Positions 25,313-34,849 of a stretch of 64,000 bases of DNA are shown here, one piece after another. The stretch comes from Achromobacter insuavis (GTDB lineage: Bacteria; Pseudomonadota; Gammaproteobacteria; Burkholderiales; Burkholderiaceae_B): assembly GCF_902859645.1 (NCBI RefSeq), contig NZ_CADIJR010000003.1:117470-181469 (forward strand), given 5' to 3'. A program made the position numbers and the translations under genes. The first letter of the stretch is position 1, and each line of letters begins with the position of its first letter. The notes beneath the pieces were generated by a model. That model worked only from the letters and a program-made list of their open reading frames with translations, did no database searches and had not been told where the DNA came from.

Positions 25313-26458
25313 ATGAATCAGCGCGCGTCCATCCATCGCCGGGTCCTGGACTTGTTCAAGCAGGACGGCCGCATCCACCCGGGCACCGGGATGATCACTG
25401 GCGTGATCGCGCTGTTCCTGGCGATCCTGTCGGTCCTGGGCGTCTTGGCATTCCATTTTCCGGCGTATCTGACGACGCCCGAACTGCGCACCTTCTATAC
25501 CGTCGACGCGATGCGCACGCTGTTGTTCGCGGCGTTGCTGGCGTCCGGCACCATCGCCCTGACCAACATCGTGTTCGGCCGCCAGCGCTGGCTCAATATC
25601 GCCGCGTTCGTGCTGGTGTGCGGCGCGGTCGCCGCCGGCGGCAGCCAGGTGGTGGTGACCACGTCCAATACCGGCCACCATCCCTACCTGGGCCTGGACT
25701 GGTTCATCCTCGACCTGCTGGCCTCCAGCACCGTGTTCATCATCTTCGAAAAGCTGTTCCCGCTTTATCCGGGGCAACCGGTGTTCCGCGGCGAGTGGCA
25801 GGTGGACATGAAGCACTTCCTGTTCAACCACCTCTCGGTGGGCGCGGTGCTGCTGTGCATCAACTTCTTCGTGCACCGGCTGTTCTCGTGGGCGGCGTAC
25901 GAACCGCTGCAGCAGGCGATCCAGTCGCTGCCGTATCTGGCCGAGCTGTTCGTGGCGGTGCTGGTGGCCGACCTGGTGCAGTACGCCGCGCATCGCGCGT
26001 ATCACGAGGTGCCGTTCCTGTGGCGCATCCACGCGGTGCACCACAGCACCCGCACGCTCGACTGGCTCGCCGGCTCGCGCCTGCACATCGTCGAGCTGCT
26101 GATCACGCGCGTGGCGGTGCTGGGCGTGCTGTTCGCGCTGGGCTTCTCCAAGCCGGTGCTGGACGCCTACATCATCATCGTCGGCTTCCAGGCCGTGCTG
26201 ATCCACTCGAACGTCAAGCTGCCGTGGGGCTGGCTGCGCTACATCATCGTGACGCCGGACTTCCACCACTGGCACCACTCGTCGGACACCGAGGCGATCG
26301 ACCGCAACTACGCGGCCCACCTGTCGTTCATCGACTACCTGTTCGGCACCGCGGTGCGCGGCACGGGCAAGCGCCTGCCGGAGAACTACGGCATCCTCGA
26401 CAACGACATGCCGGGCACGTTCCTGGCGCAGCAGGCCTACCCCTTCCGCAAGAAGTAG
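25313..26458 (+). CDS. Sterol desaturase / fatty acid hydroxylase-family membrane protein
   Basis: 381 residues with at least six hydrophobic segments. Histidine clusters that bind the di-iron centre are complete: AAHRAYHE, HAVHHSTRTLDW and FHHWHHSSD, together with VLIHSNVKL. This superfamily hydroxylates or desaturates lipids in the membrane. ATG at 25313 is preceded by AAAGTGAA, a weak ribosome site. A run of eight G lies about 100 bases upstream (25206-25213). Substrate unknown. Confidence 0.9.
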   Translation: MNQRASIHRRVLDLFKQDGRIHPGTGMITGVIALFLAILSVLGVLAFHFPAYLTTPELRTFYTVDAMRTLLFAALLASGTIALTNIVFGRQRWLNIAAFVLVCGAVAAGGSQVVVTTSNTGHHPYLGLDWFILDLLASSTVFIIFEKLFPLYPGQPVFRGEWQVDMKHFLFNHLSVGAVLLCINFFVHRLFSWAAYEPLQQAIQSLPYLAELFVAVLVADLVQYAAHRAYHEVPFLWRIHAVHHSTRTLDWLAGSRLHIVELLITRVAVLGVLFALGFSKPVLDAYIIIVGFQAVLIHSNVKLPWGWLRYIIVTPDFHHWHHSSDTEAIDRNYAAHLSFIDYLFGTAVRGTGKRLPENYGILDNDMPGTFLAQQAYPFRKK

Positions 26459-26474
26459 GCCCGCGCGTCGCGGT

Positions 26475-27098
26475 TTACTTGCCCTTGGTGGCCGAGTAGG
26501 AGGCCATCAGGTTGCGGTAGTCGGGAATGTGGTTGGCGAACAGCGTGCCCAGGCCCTCGATGTCATTGCGCCAGTCGCGATGCAGTTCGCAGGCCACGCC
26601 GAACCACGACATCAGTTGCGCGCCGGCCTGTTCCATGCGGCTCCAGGCGGCGTTGCGGGTCACTTCGTTGAAGGTGCCCGAGGCGTCGGTCACCACGAAC
26701 ACGTCGAAGCCTTCCTCCAGCGCCGACAGGGCGGGGAAGGCCACGCACACTTCCGTCACCACGCCGGCGATGATCAGTTGCTTCTTGCCGGTGGCCTTGA
26801 CCGCCTTGACGAAGTCCTCGTTGTCCCAGGCGTTGATGTTGCCGGGGCGGGCGATGTACGGCGCTTTGGGGAATTTGTCCTTGAGTTCCTGCACCAGCGG
26901 GCCGTTGGGGCCATCCTCGAAGCTGGTGGTCAGGATGGTGGGCAGCTTGAAATAGGCGGCCAGGTCGGCCAGCGCCAGCACGTTGTTCTTGAACTGGTCG
27001 GGCTGGAAGTCGCGCACCAGGGACAGCAGGCCGGCCTGGTGGTCCACCAGCAGCACCGCTGCTTCGTTCTTGTCCAGCTTCACGTAGGGTTTGGTCAT
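26475..27098 (-). CDS. YcaC-like isochorismatase-family hydrolase
   Basis: 207 residues. The catalytic Asp is in VLLVDHQAGLL, the nucleophile Cys in AGVVTEVCVAFPAL, and SFEDGPNGP supports the YcaC subgroup. These octameric hydrolases have no settled substrate. It lies 120 bases after a LysR gene on the same strand, which may regulate it. Confidence 0.9.
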   Translation of the reverse strand: MTKPYVKLDKNEAAVLLVDHQAGLLSLVRDFQPDQFKNNVLALADLAAYFKLPTILTTSFEDGPNGPLVQELKDKFPKAPYIARPGNINAWDNEDFVKAVKATGKKQLIIAGVVTEVCVAFPALSALEEGFDVFVVTDASGTFNEVTRNAAWSRMEQAGAQLMSWFGVACELHRDWRNDIEGLGTLFANHIPDYRNLMASYSATKGK

Positions 27099-27217
27099 GG
27101 CTTTGCTCCGTTGGGGGATGGCGGGCCGGTGGCCGCCGGGGTGGGGTAACCGAGAGAGCCTTCATCCTAAATACAAGCCGAATACATCGGTAGTACACCT
27201 AACTGATCCGCAGCGTT

Positions 27218-28189
27218 CTATTTTTCGGACGATGCCTGTGGCAGCCATGACAGCGGTGACGCGTGCCGCTGCTGGGTCGACGCCTCCTGCTCGGCAATCC
27301 GGTCATATTCGTCCGCCATGAAGTCCAGCAGTTCGCGCACCGCCGGCAGCAATCCCCGGCGCGAGGGAAACACGGCGTGCACGTTGCCCTGCTCGGGCTG
27401 CCAGGGGCCGCCGACGTTGACCAGGCGCCCGGCATCCAGCTCCTCGTGGATCATCAGGAGCGGCAGCGCCACGATGCCCACGCCGCGCAGGGCGGCCTGT
27501 TTCAGCGCCAGCATGTCGTCCGTCACCAGCCTGGGCGAGAACGGCACCTCGACGCGCGCGCCATCGACGCCATCCAGTTTCCAGCGGCATTCGCGCTGTT
27601 CGACGCCCAGCGCCAGCGTCGGCATCTGGCCGAGCAACTGCGGATCGGCGCCGGCGGGCAGGCTGCGGGCCAGCTCGGGGCTGGCCACCAGGCATTGGCG
27701 GCCGATGCCCAGATGCTTCATCACCAGGTCGCTGCTCTCGATGGCGCCGAAGCGCACCCGGACCGCCAGGTCATAGCCCTCGCGCAGCACGTCCACGGGG
27801 CGGCTGAAGCTCTTCAGGTAGACGTGTACCTTGGGGCACTTTTCCATGAACCGCGCTACCACGTCGCCCAGGAAGTAGTAGATCAGCGCGGGCGGCGCGC
27901 TCATGCGGATCGTGCCTTGCGGCTCGGCGTGGGTGCGGTCGATGACGTCCTGCGCCGCTTCGGCGCCCGCCAGCATGGACAGGCATTGCTCAAAATACTC
28001 CTGGCCCAGTTCGGTGACGGCGAAGGTGCGCGTCGAACGCTGGATCAGCCGCACGCCGAGCCGCTCTTCCAGGAGCGCGATGCGCCGGCTGAGGCGGGAC
28101 TTGGGGATGTCCAGGGCGCGTCCGGCCGGCGCGAAGCCGCCGTTGCGCACGACTTGGACGAAGTAGTAGAGATCGTTCAGGTCTTGCAT
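27218..28189 (-). CDS. LysR-family transcriptional regulator
   Basis: 323 residues from the ATG at 28189 (MQDLNDLYYFVQVV), preferred over the frame's earlier start nine codons upstream because LysR proteins normally begin here. The winged helix-turn-helix contains FAPAGRALDIPKSRLSRRI; the effector domain follows. It is of the type often found beside quinone reductase, pirin or YcaC-like genes. The likely target is the YcaC-like gene downstream. Confidence 0.92.
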   Translation of the reverse strand: MQDLNDLYYFVQVVRNGGFAPAGRALDIPKSRLSRRIALLEERLGVRLIQRSTRTFAVTELGQEYFEQCLSMLAGAEAAQDVIDRTHAEPQGTIRMSAPPALIYYFLGDVVARFMEKCPKVHVYLKSFSRPVDVLREGYDLAVRVRFGAIESSDLVMKHLGIGRQCLVASPELARSLPAGADPQLLGQMPTLALGVEQRECRWKLDGVDGARVEVPFSPRLVTDDMLALKQAALRGVGIVALPLLMIHEELDAGRLVNVGGPWQPEQGNVHAVFPSRRGLLPAVRELLDFMADEYDRIAEQEASTQQRHASPLSWLPQASSEK

Positions 28190-28288
28190 GGGCGCGCCGG
28201 CCTCCGCGATGGGCAATCCCCAAGCATATCGCCGATTGCGGCCGAGCCGGCCATCGCCGCGAGATGGCGGCGGCCGTGCGCCGGAGGA

Positions 28289-29224
28289 TCAGGCAGCCGC
28301 CAGCGCCTCGTCCTTCCAGCGTTGCTTGTCGCGCAGGGGCGGGGTGCCGAACAGGCGGCTGTATTCGCGGCTGAACTGCGACGAGCTCTCGTAGCCCACG
28401 GCGTGGGCGGCCAGCGCCACGCCGGCGTCGTCCGTCAGCATCAGCCGGCGCGCCTCCTGCAACCGCAGGTGCTTCTGGTACTGCAGCGGACTCATGGCCG
28501 TGGCTTGCTTGAAATGATGGTGCAGCGACGACACGCTCATGTGGACGTCGCGGGCGATTTCCTCGACCCGTAGCGGCAGGGCGTAGTTGTCGCGCAGGAT
28601 GCGGATGGCCTTGGCGACGCGGTTGAGCTGGCTGTCCTGCAGCACCGTCTGGCGCAGCACCACGCCCTGACCGTTCATCAGCAGGCGGTACAGCAGCTCG
28701 CGCTTGATCATCGGCGCCAGGATCGGGATGTCGCGCGGCGTGTCCAGCAGCCGCAGCATGCGCAGCATCACGTCCAGCAGCGTGCCGCCGAGCGGGTTGA
28801 TGCACAGCGCGCGCGAAGATTCGGCCGGCACCAGCGGCGGCAGGTTCTCGTCGCTGATCAGCTCGGTGATCTCTTCGGGATTCAGGTCCAGCCGCAGCCC
28901 CAGGTAGGGCAGGGTCGGGCTGGCCACGGACACCTTGGCCACCACCGGCAGGTCGACCGACGAAATCAGGTAGTGGAACGGGTCGTACTCGTAGGTCTCC
29001 TCGCCGATCAGGATCCGTTTGGAGCCTTGGGCGATGACCGCCAGCGCGGCCTTCTGCAGGCCGGGCTTGGGGCCGGTCGGCTGTGACAGGCGGTGCAGGA
29101 AGAGGCCCTCGATGGGCGTGTCGAGGGAACCTTCCAGCGTGCCGGTCATGCGTTCCAGCAGGCACAGCAATTCGTGCCGGGCGGGCTCGAAGACGGGATT
29201 GGGGGTGTGGTCGGCGGGAGGCAT
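28289..29224 (-). CDS. AraC-family transcriptional regulator (cupin-like N-terminal domain)
   Basis: 311 residues from the ATG at 29224; the longer open frame upstream reads through the intergenic region and is not credible. The N-terminal half is the AraC_N type (LSQPTGPKPGLQKAALAVIA), and the C-terminus has two helix-turn-helices (IARDVHMSVSSLHHHF and AHAVGYESSSQFSREYSRLF). It is divergent from the aldo/keto reductase gene and probably controls it, as is common for this regulator group. Confidence 0.92.
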   Translation of the reverse strand: MPPADHTPNPVFEPARHELLCLLERMTGTLEGSLDTPIEGLFLHRLSQPTGPKPGLQKAALAVIAQGSKRILIGEETYEYDPFHYLISSVDLPVVAKVSVASPTLPYLGLRLDLNPEEITELISDENLPPLVPAESSRALCINPLGGTLLDVMLRMLRLLDTPRDIPILAPMIKRELLYRLLMNGQGVVLRQTVLQDSQLNRVAKAIRILRDNYALPLRVEEIARDVHMSVSSLHHHFKQATAMSPLQYQKHLRLQEARRLMLTDDAGVALAAHAVGYESSSQFSREYSRLFGTPPLRDKQRWKDEALAAA

Positions 29225-29535
29225 GGGCGGGCTCCGGGCAAGGCGGCCTGGCGCGCGCGTGGCGCGGGCCGCCGGAGAATCAGGCGATGTCGAGTGTAGA
29301 CCCAGGCAGAACTTGTGCGGGCGTGTGTCGAGCGGAGTGCGGAGAAATAGGCAAAAAATGCGGAGGATCGGGCGCGTCCCGCACCAGGCCGGTCGACGGT
29401 CAGAGAATCGGGCAAAAAAAGGGCAGGATCGAGCATCCATCCGCCGACGCCGGCGACGCATACTGTTTGCACCCCGGCCATGCCGGCGCCGCCCATCCCG
29501 GGACGGCCGCCGCGCCGCGCCCTGGAAGGAGTGCA
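29225..29535. other. Divergent promoter region between AraC regulator and aldo/keto reductase
   Basis: About 310 bases without a gene. It must hold promoters for both flanking genes; several AT-rich patches (for example near 29345 and 29410) are possible -10 regions, but no clear operator was picked out. Confidence 0.5.
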
Positions 29536-30585
29536 ATGATGCGGTACAAGAAATTCGGTAGCACCGGCCTGTTCGTCTCGGAACTGTGCCTGGGCACGAT
29601 GACCTTCGGCGGCGAAGGCGAACTGTGGAGCAAGATCGGCGCCCTGCAGCAGGAAGACGCCAACCGCCTGGTGGGCCGCGCGCTGGAGGCGGGCGTCAAC
29701 TTCATCGATACGGCCGACGTGTATTCGGAGGGCCGTTCCGAGGTGATCACCGGCCAGGCGCTGCGCGACCTGAAGGTGGCGCGTGACGACGTCGTCGTCG
29801 CCACCAAGGTGTTCGGCCAGACCGGCGCGGGCGTCAACGCCCGGGGCAATTCGCGCGTCCACATCATGGAGGGCGTCAAGAAGAGCCTGGCGCGCCTGCA
29901 GCTGGACCACATCGACCTCTACCAGATCCATGGTTTCGATCCGGCCACGCCGATCGAGGAAACCGTGCGGGCGCTCGACAACCTGGTGCAACACGGCCAC
30001 GTGCGCTACGTCGGCGTGTCCAACTGGGCGGCCTGGCAGATCATGAAGGCGCTGGGCATCGCCGAGCGCCTGGGCCTGGCCCGCTTCGAATCGCTGCAGG
30101 CCTACTACACCATCGCCGGGCGCGACCTGGAGCGCGAGATCGTGCCCATGCTGCAAAGCGAGGGCGTGGGCCTGATGGTGTGGAGCCCGCTGGCGGGCGG
30201 CCTGCTCAGCGGCAAGTACAGCCGCGACGGCCAGGCCGCCGCCGGCGATCGCCGCGCCCAATTCGACTTTCCGCCGGTCAACCGCGAGCGCGCCTTCGAC
30301 AGCATCGATGTGTTGCGCCAGGTGGCCGACGCGCGCGGCGTGTCGGTGGCGCAGGTGGCGCTGGCCTGGCTGTTGCACCAGAAGGCGGTCACCAGCGTCA
30401 TCATCGGCGCCAAGCGGGTCGATCAGCTCGACGACAACCTGGCGGCCACGGCGATCCGTCTGACGGACGACGAGCTGGCGGCGTTGGATCAGATAAGCGC
30501 GCTGCCGCCCGAGTATCCGGGCTGGATGTTCACGCGCCAGGGCGAGTTCCGCCGCAAGCAGCTGAGCGAGTCCGACGCCGCGTGA
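29536..30585 (+). CDS. Aldo/keto reductase
   Basis: 349 residues. The catalytic tetrad is visible: Asp and Tyr in FIDTADVYSEG, Lys in VVATKVFG and His in YQIHGFD. The C-terminal NADPH-binding part has SVIIGAKRVDQLDDN. It resembles the YghZ/Kv-beta-like AKR group. The AAGGAGTGCA ribosome site precedes tandem ATGs. Probably induced by the divergent AraC regulator. Confidence 0.94.
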   Translation: MMRYKKFGSTGLFVSELCLGTMTFGGEGELWSKIGALQQEDANRLVGRALEAGVNFIDTADVYSEGRSEVITGQALRDLKVARDDVVVATKVFGQTGAGVNARGNSRVHIMEGVKKSLARLQLDHIDLYQIHGFDPATPIEETVRALDNLVQHGHVRYVGVSNWAAWQIMKALGIAERLGLARFESLQAYYTIAGRDLEREIVPMLQSEGVGLMVWSPLAGGLLSGKYSRDGQAAAGDRRAQFDFPPVNRERAFDSIDVLRQVADARGVSVAQVALAWLLHQKAVTSVIIGAKRVDQLDDNLAATAIRLTDDELAALDQISALPPEYPGWMFTRQGEFRRKQLSESDAA

Positions 30586-30722
30586 GCGGACGGGGACTGA
30601 GACCGAGAAAGGCCGGCGCGGGCGGCAAGCCCCGCCGGCCGGGGCGATGAGGCGGGTAGAATCCAGGAACCGGGCGCGGCCCGTTCGCCGGCCGCGCTGC
30701 CCTTTTTCCGGGAGTTCCCGCT

Positions 30723-31412
30723 ATGAAGCGCTATGCGCGCGCCGCCGGCCTGGCGGTGGTCATGATGGTTGCCGGGGTCGCCAGCGCCTCGGCGGCGGCC
30801 AAGCCGTCGTTCGATTGCGCCCGCGCCAAGAGCGGCGCCGAGAAAGCCATTTGCGGCGATCCCAAACTGGCGGCGCTCGATGTGAGCATCGCCCAGCGTT
30901 TCGACAAGGCGCGCCGCGCCTACGATGCCGATACCGCCAAGATCTTCTCCACCGAACAGTGGCTGTTCAACGGCGTGCGTGACCAGTCCTACGAGCGCCC
31001 CTTCAACAATCCCACGGGCGCGGCCGAATTGGCCGAACGGCTGGCCGACCGGGACAAGTTCCTCGCGTCGCTCGAACTTGCGCCGCGCAAAGGCTTCGAG
31101 GGCCAATGGGGCAACTACGGCGGCCAGCTCAAGGTCATGCGGCAGGCGGACGGCAGCCTGTTCGCCGAAGTCTCGGCGGCGGACCCCTACAACGCCCGCT
31201 GGCTCTGCGACACCTCCGGCAAGGCCGAGGTGCGCGGCGACACGCTGGTGATCCATGAAAAAGACGCGCCCGGCTGGACGCTGGCGCTGCGCCGCAAGGG
31301 GATGGGCCTGGTGGCCGAGGAAGCGCGGCCGCCCGGCGACAAGCGCGACGACCCCACGCCCAGTTGCGGGTCGGGCGGGTCCATGGACGGCACCTATTTC
31401 CCCGTGCGCTAG
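30723..31412 (+). CDS. Secreted protein with LprI/DUF1311-like N-terminus
   Basis: 229 residues: a signal peptide ending ASASAAA, then FDCARAKSGAEKAICGDPKLAALD, the signature opening of the LprI/DUF1311 group (some members inhibit lysozyme). The rest is a beta-rich domain (EGQWGNYGGQLKVM) with paired cysteines. Likely periplasmic. The GTG-started membrane-protein gene follows after 12 bases. Confidence 0.8.
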   Translation: MKRYARAAGLAVVMMVAGVASASAAAKPSFDCARAKSGAEKAICGDPKLAALDVSIAQRFDKARRAYDADTAKIFSTEQWLFNGVRDQSYERPFNNPTGAAELAERLADRDKFLASLELAPRKGFEGQWGNYGGQLKVMRQADGSLFAEVSAADPYNARWLCDTSGKAEVRGDTLVIHEKDAPGWTLALRRKGMGLVAEEARPPGDKRDDPTPSCGSGGSMDGTYFPVR

Positions 31413-31424
31413 CGCGCCGACGCC

Positions 31425-32183
31425 GTGGCCATCCCCTTCCTGCGCCAGCTCACCGCGGTCAGCCGCACGCCGCAGGCCAACCGGCGGCTGGCGTATTTCC
31501 TGACGTTCATCGCCGGCGCCGTCAACGCGGGCGGTTTCCTGGCCGTGCAGCAGTACACCTCGCACATGTCGGGCATCGTCTCGATGATCGCCGACCATAT
31601 GGTGCTGGGCGGCCTGGCCGTGGTGGTGCAGGGATTGGCCGCACTGCTGTCGTTCGTGGCGGGAGCGGCCACTTCCGCTTCGCTGATCAATTTCGGCCGG
31701 CGCACGCACCTGGCCAGCGAGTTCGCCCTGCCGCTGATGGTCGAGGCGGTGCTGCTGCTGGCCTTCGGCCTGCTGGGGGCGAACCTGGAGAACCTGCGCT
31801 GGTTCTACGTGCCGGGCACCGTGATGCTGCTGTGTTACATCATGGGCCTGCAGAATGCGATGATCACCAAGGTGTCCAAGTCCGAGATCCGCACCACGCA
31901 CGTCACCGGCATGGTCACCGACATCGGCATCGAGCTGGGCAAGCTGTTCTACTGGAACCTGGCGCATGAGGACAAGGCCGGCACGCCGCCGGTGCGGGCC
32001 GATCGAGGCAAGCTGATCGTGCTGAGCACGCTGGTCACGCTGTTTTTCGCTGGCGGCGTGACGGGCGCCTATTCCTTCTTCCATTACGGCTTCGGGTCGA
32101 CCTTGCCGCTGGCGCTGTTCCTGATGGTGCTGGCAGCCGTGCCGGTGGCCGACGACATCCGCCATTTCTTTGCGCGGCCGTAG
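31425..32183 (+). CDS. YoaK/DUF1275-family membrane protein
   Basis: 252 residues, with GTG as the best start, 12 bases after the preceding stop. It opens YFLTFIAGAVNAGGFL and continues QQYTSHMSGIVSMIADH, the DUF1275 signature. About six hydrophobic segments; MGLQNAMITKVSKSEIRTTH is a conserved inner loop. Transport function is presumed but unknown. Confidence 0.88.
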   Translation: MAIPFLRQLTAVSRTPQANRRLAYFLTFIAGAVNAGGFLAVQQYTSHMSGIVSMIADHMVLGGLAVVVQGLAALLSFVAGAATSASLINFGRRTHLASEFALPLMVEAVLLLAFGLLGANLENLRWFYVPGTVMLLCYIMGLQNAMITKVSKSEIRTTHVTGMVTDIGIELGKLFYWNLAHEDKAGTPPVRADRGKLIVLSTLVTLFFAGGVTGAYSFFHYGFGSTLPLALFLMVLAAVPVADDIRHFFARP

Positions 32184-32207
32184 CGCGCCCGCGGTGCGGC
32201 GCGCGAC

Positions 32208-33023
32208 TCAGGCTCTGGCATGCGCCAGCAAGACCTGCAGCGCGGCCGCTGTCTGCCAGTGCAGTTTTTCCAGGCGAGCATCCGTCGCGGGATCGGTGAT
32301 GGCGCGGCCATCGGCGCCCACCGGATAGGGCTTGCCCAGCAGCCGCGCCATGTCGATCTGGTAGTAGCTGCTGTCGCCATACGGGCGCTTGCCGTCGATG
32401 AACGGCATCGGCCAGAAGGCGTCGCCTTCGCGCAGCACCGCGTTCAGCTCGCCCAGGCCGGCCTCGCGCCAGTTCGCCGCGCGCAGCAGCGTCAGGTGCT
32501 CGCGCCGCAGTTCGAAGCGGCCCTGCGCATCGACGCCGCTGTCGGGAAAGTCGAAGGCCTCGCGCCGTTGCGGCGGCAGTGTATAGCGGCTGGGCGCCAG
32601 CCGGCCGATGTCGCGCACATAGGCCGGCACCAGCCGGCACACTTCCGCCAGGCGCCGCGTCGCCAGGCTTCGGTCGGACGTACCCAGCAAAGCCATCGCC
32701 GCGGCGATCGTGTCCTTGCCGCTCAGCGGCCGTTCGAATTCGACGCCGGGCGCGCCGGACTCCACGGGAATCCAGATCACGCCCAGTCCGCGCATCAGCC
32801 TGGCGTGGTCCGCGTGGTAGCGAAGGCTCGCCGGATCCGCCCGGAAGACCTGGCGGATGATGGCGTCCCGTTCATTCGGCGCCGCGGCGCCAGCGGCTGA
32901 CGCGAGGCGCAGCGGCGCGCAGGTCAGCGCCGCCAGTGCCAGCGTCAGCGCGCGCCGGGGCGGGGAAGCGAGAGGCGATTGCGGGGCGGGCGGCGAGGGG
33001 GGCGCAGGCGGCGTGCGAGACAT
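32208..33023 (-). CDS. Exported hypothetical protein
   Basis: 271 residues. The proline-rich start is followed by a hydrophobic segment (RRALTLALAALTCAPLRLASA) that looks like a signal peptide. The mature part has a repeated tryptophan/arginine-rich helical character with no recognised family. It is followed closely upstream on the same strand by the TPR protein gene, so the two may be linked. Confidence 0.65.
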   Translation of the reverse strand: MSRTPPAPPSPPAPQSPLASPPRRALTLALAALTCAPLRLASAAGAAAPNERDAIIRQVFRADPASLRYHADHARLMRGLGVIWIPVESGAPGVEFERPLSGKDTIAAAMALLGTSDRSLATRRLAEVCRLVPAYVRDIGRLAPSRYTLPPQRREAFDFPDSGVDAQGRFELRREHLTLLRAANWREAGLGELNAVLREGDAFWPMPFIDGKRPYGDSSYYQIDMARLLGKPYPVGADGRAITDPATDARLEKLHWQTAAALQVLLAHARA

Positions 33024-33095
33024 GGGGGCTCCTGTGGCGGCGGATGGCTTGCGGGTCGCGGCAAGGCGGGACGAAAAAAGTTGAAAGAAGCGGCG

Positions 33096-33902
33096 CTAGC
33101 GCGGCAACGATGCCAGCTCTGCGCTCGCGCGGGAATAGCCGGGTTGCAGCCGCAACGCGGCCTCGTAGCTGACGCGCGCGTCGGCCTGGCGGCCCAGCCG
33201 CCGCAGCAGCATGCCCTGGTTGGTCAGTATCTGGGCGCTGGGCGGCGTCGCCGCCACCGCCCGCTCGTACGCCTTGAGGGCTTCCTCGGTCTGGTCCAGG
33301 CCGTCCAGCAGAGCGGCTTCCAGGTTCAGGCCGATGCTCCACTGCGGATAGCGTTGCGTCAGGATCCGGGTCGTGGCCAGCGCGTTGGGCAGATCCCGCA
33401 GTTCGGCCTGGACGCCGGCCTTGTTCACATAGAACCAGCGGTTGTCCGGGTTCAGCCCGATCGCTTCGTCGAACCGTTCGAGCGCCGCGGCGGGCTGGCC
33501 GTTGACCGTTTGCAGCTTGCCCAGGAAGTTCCTGACATCGGCGTTGCCCGGATCGCGTTGCGACAGGGCTTCGGCGATGCGCTGCGCCCGCGCCGGGTCG
33601 TTGGCGCGCAGCGCGGCGGAGATCTGCTGGTTCATCTCCTGCAGCGGCGCCGGCCATTGCTGGATGCGGGCGCGCAAGGCGGCGCTCTCGGCGGCCAGCT
33701 CGGCCTGGTAGGCATTGTCGAATTCCAGCGGCGGTTGCGGCTGCGCGCGGGCGGTGGCGTGGCCCGCCAGCAGCAGGGCAGCCAGCAGGCAGCGGATCAC
33801 TGGCCGCCAATGCCGCCGGCCGGCGCGCCGGTCCGCCAGCCATGCCGCGGCGAGCCGCCAGCCTGGCGACAATCGAAAAGGACGATGCGGCGTTGCGATC
33901 AT
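33096..33902 (-). CDS. Tetratricopeptide-repeat protein
   Basis: 268 residues. A positively charged start and a hydrophobic helix (VIRCLLAALLLAGHATA) are followed by several TPR units with spacing of 34 residues (for example AQRIAEALSQRDPGNADVRN and AALERFDEAIGLNPDN). It is probably a periplasmic scaffold protein. Similar two-domain TPR proteins occur in pili and secretion clusters, but none is nearby. Confidence 0.82.
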   Translation of the reverse strand: MIATPHRPFRLSPGWRLAAAWLADRRAGRRHWRPVIRCLLAALLLAGHATARAQPQPPLEFDNAYQAELAAESAALRARIQQWPAPLQEMNQQISAALRANDPARAQRIAEALSQRDPGNADVRNFLGKLQTVNGQPAAALERFDEAIGLNPDNRWFYVNKAGVQAELRDLPNALATTRILTQRYPQWSIGLNLEAALLDGLDQTEEALKAYERAVAATPPSAQILTNQGMLLRRLGRQADARVSYEAALRLQPGYSRASAELASLPR

Positions 33903-33951
33903 GAGGGTCGGGAAGAGGGGGCTGGACCCCCTACGATATCCCGAGATGGAC

Positions 33952-34497
33952 TTACTTGGGCATGAGCACGCTGTCGATCACGTGGATCACGCCGTTGGAC
34001 TGGTAGACGTCGTAGGTGCTGATGTTGGCGACGCCGCCTTTCTCGTCCTTGACGATGAGGTTGTGCTTGCCGTTCATCATCACCCACAGTTTGCCGCCGC
34101 TGGCGGTGGTCAGCTCGGTGACGCCGCCCTTCCTGGCCTTGGCGGCCAGCGCGTCGAAGTCCAGCTTGCCGGGCACCACGTGGTACGTCAGGATCTTGGT
34201 CAGGGTGGCTTTGTTCTCGGGCTTGACCAGGGTGTCGACCGTGCCGGCCGGCAGCTTGGCGAAGGCGGCATTGGTGGGCGCGAACACCGTGAACGGACCC
34301 TTGCCCTGCAGCGTGTCCACCAGGCCGGCGGCCTTGACCGCGGCCACCAGGGTGGTGTGGTCGGCCGAATTGACCGCGTTGGCGACGATGGTCTTGCCGG
34401 GCATCATCGGTTGGCCGCCGACCATGACGTCGGCCGCATAGGTGGGCGACAGGGTCAGGGCGGAGCAGGCGATGGCAATCGAAGCTAGCAATTTCAT
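33952..34497 (-). CDS. Fasciclin-domain secreted protein
   Basis: 181 residues: signal peptide, then a single FAS1 domain with the H1 box FTVFAPTNAAFAKLP and the H2 box VIHVIDSVLMP at the very end. Single-domain bacterial fasciclins are exported, with suggested adhesive or surface roles. A good GGAGATCG ribosome site precedes it. Confidence 0.93.
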   Translation of the reverse strand: MKLLASIAIACSALTLSPTYAADVMVGGQPMMPGKTIVANAVNSADHTTLVAAVKAAGLVDTLQGKGPFTVFAPTNAAFAKLPAGTVDTLVKPENKATLTKILTYHVVPGKLDFDALAAKARKGGVTELTTASGGKLWVMMNGKHNLIVKDEKGGVANISTYDVYQSNGVIHVIDSVLMPK

Positions 34498-34849
34498 GAC
34501 GATCTCCTTTTTGGTTGGCCGTCACTAGCAAATACGGGGCAGCCCCCCGTCTGGATGCGTCCGATGACCTGGAACAAACCCTAGGTCGGCGCCGTCGCCG
34601 CGCCGGCGGAACCGGCATGCTTGAGCCCGATACCCGGATCACCAGGATCACTACAATGGGAGAACCGGCGCCCGGCCGGGGCGTTGCCGCCGCCGGGCAT
34701 CGGTAAGCACGCCTTTCGGGCGCTTGTTCGCAACGTAGTTCCGGCCGCGGACAGGTAGCATCCGAGAGCGTGATTGCCAGCCCGCGCACCGGCGCGCGGC
34801 GCTGCCGCGAATCACGCGATTCGCTATTTTCCGGAGGATAAGAACAAAC
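34498..34849. other. Intergenic region, no gene seen
   Basis: About 350 bases between divergent fasciclin and tpm genes. Apart from the ribosome sites at its ends (including CGGAGGATAAG before tpm), nothing distinct was noticed. Confidence 0.5.
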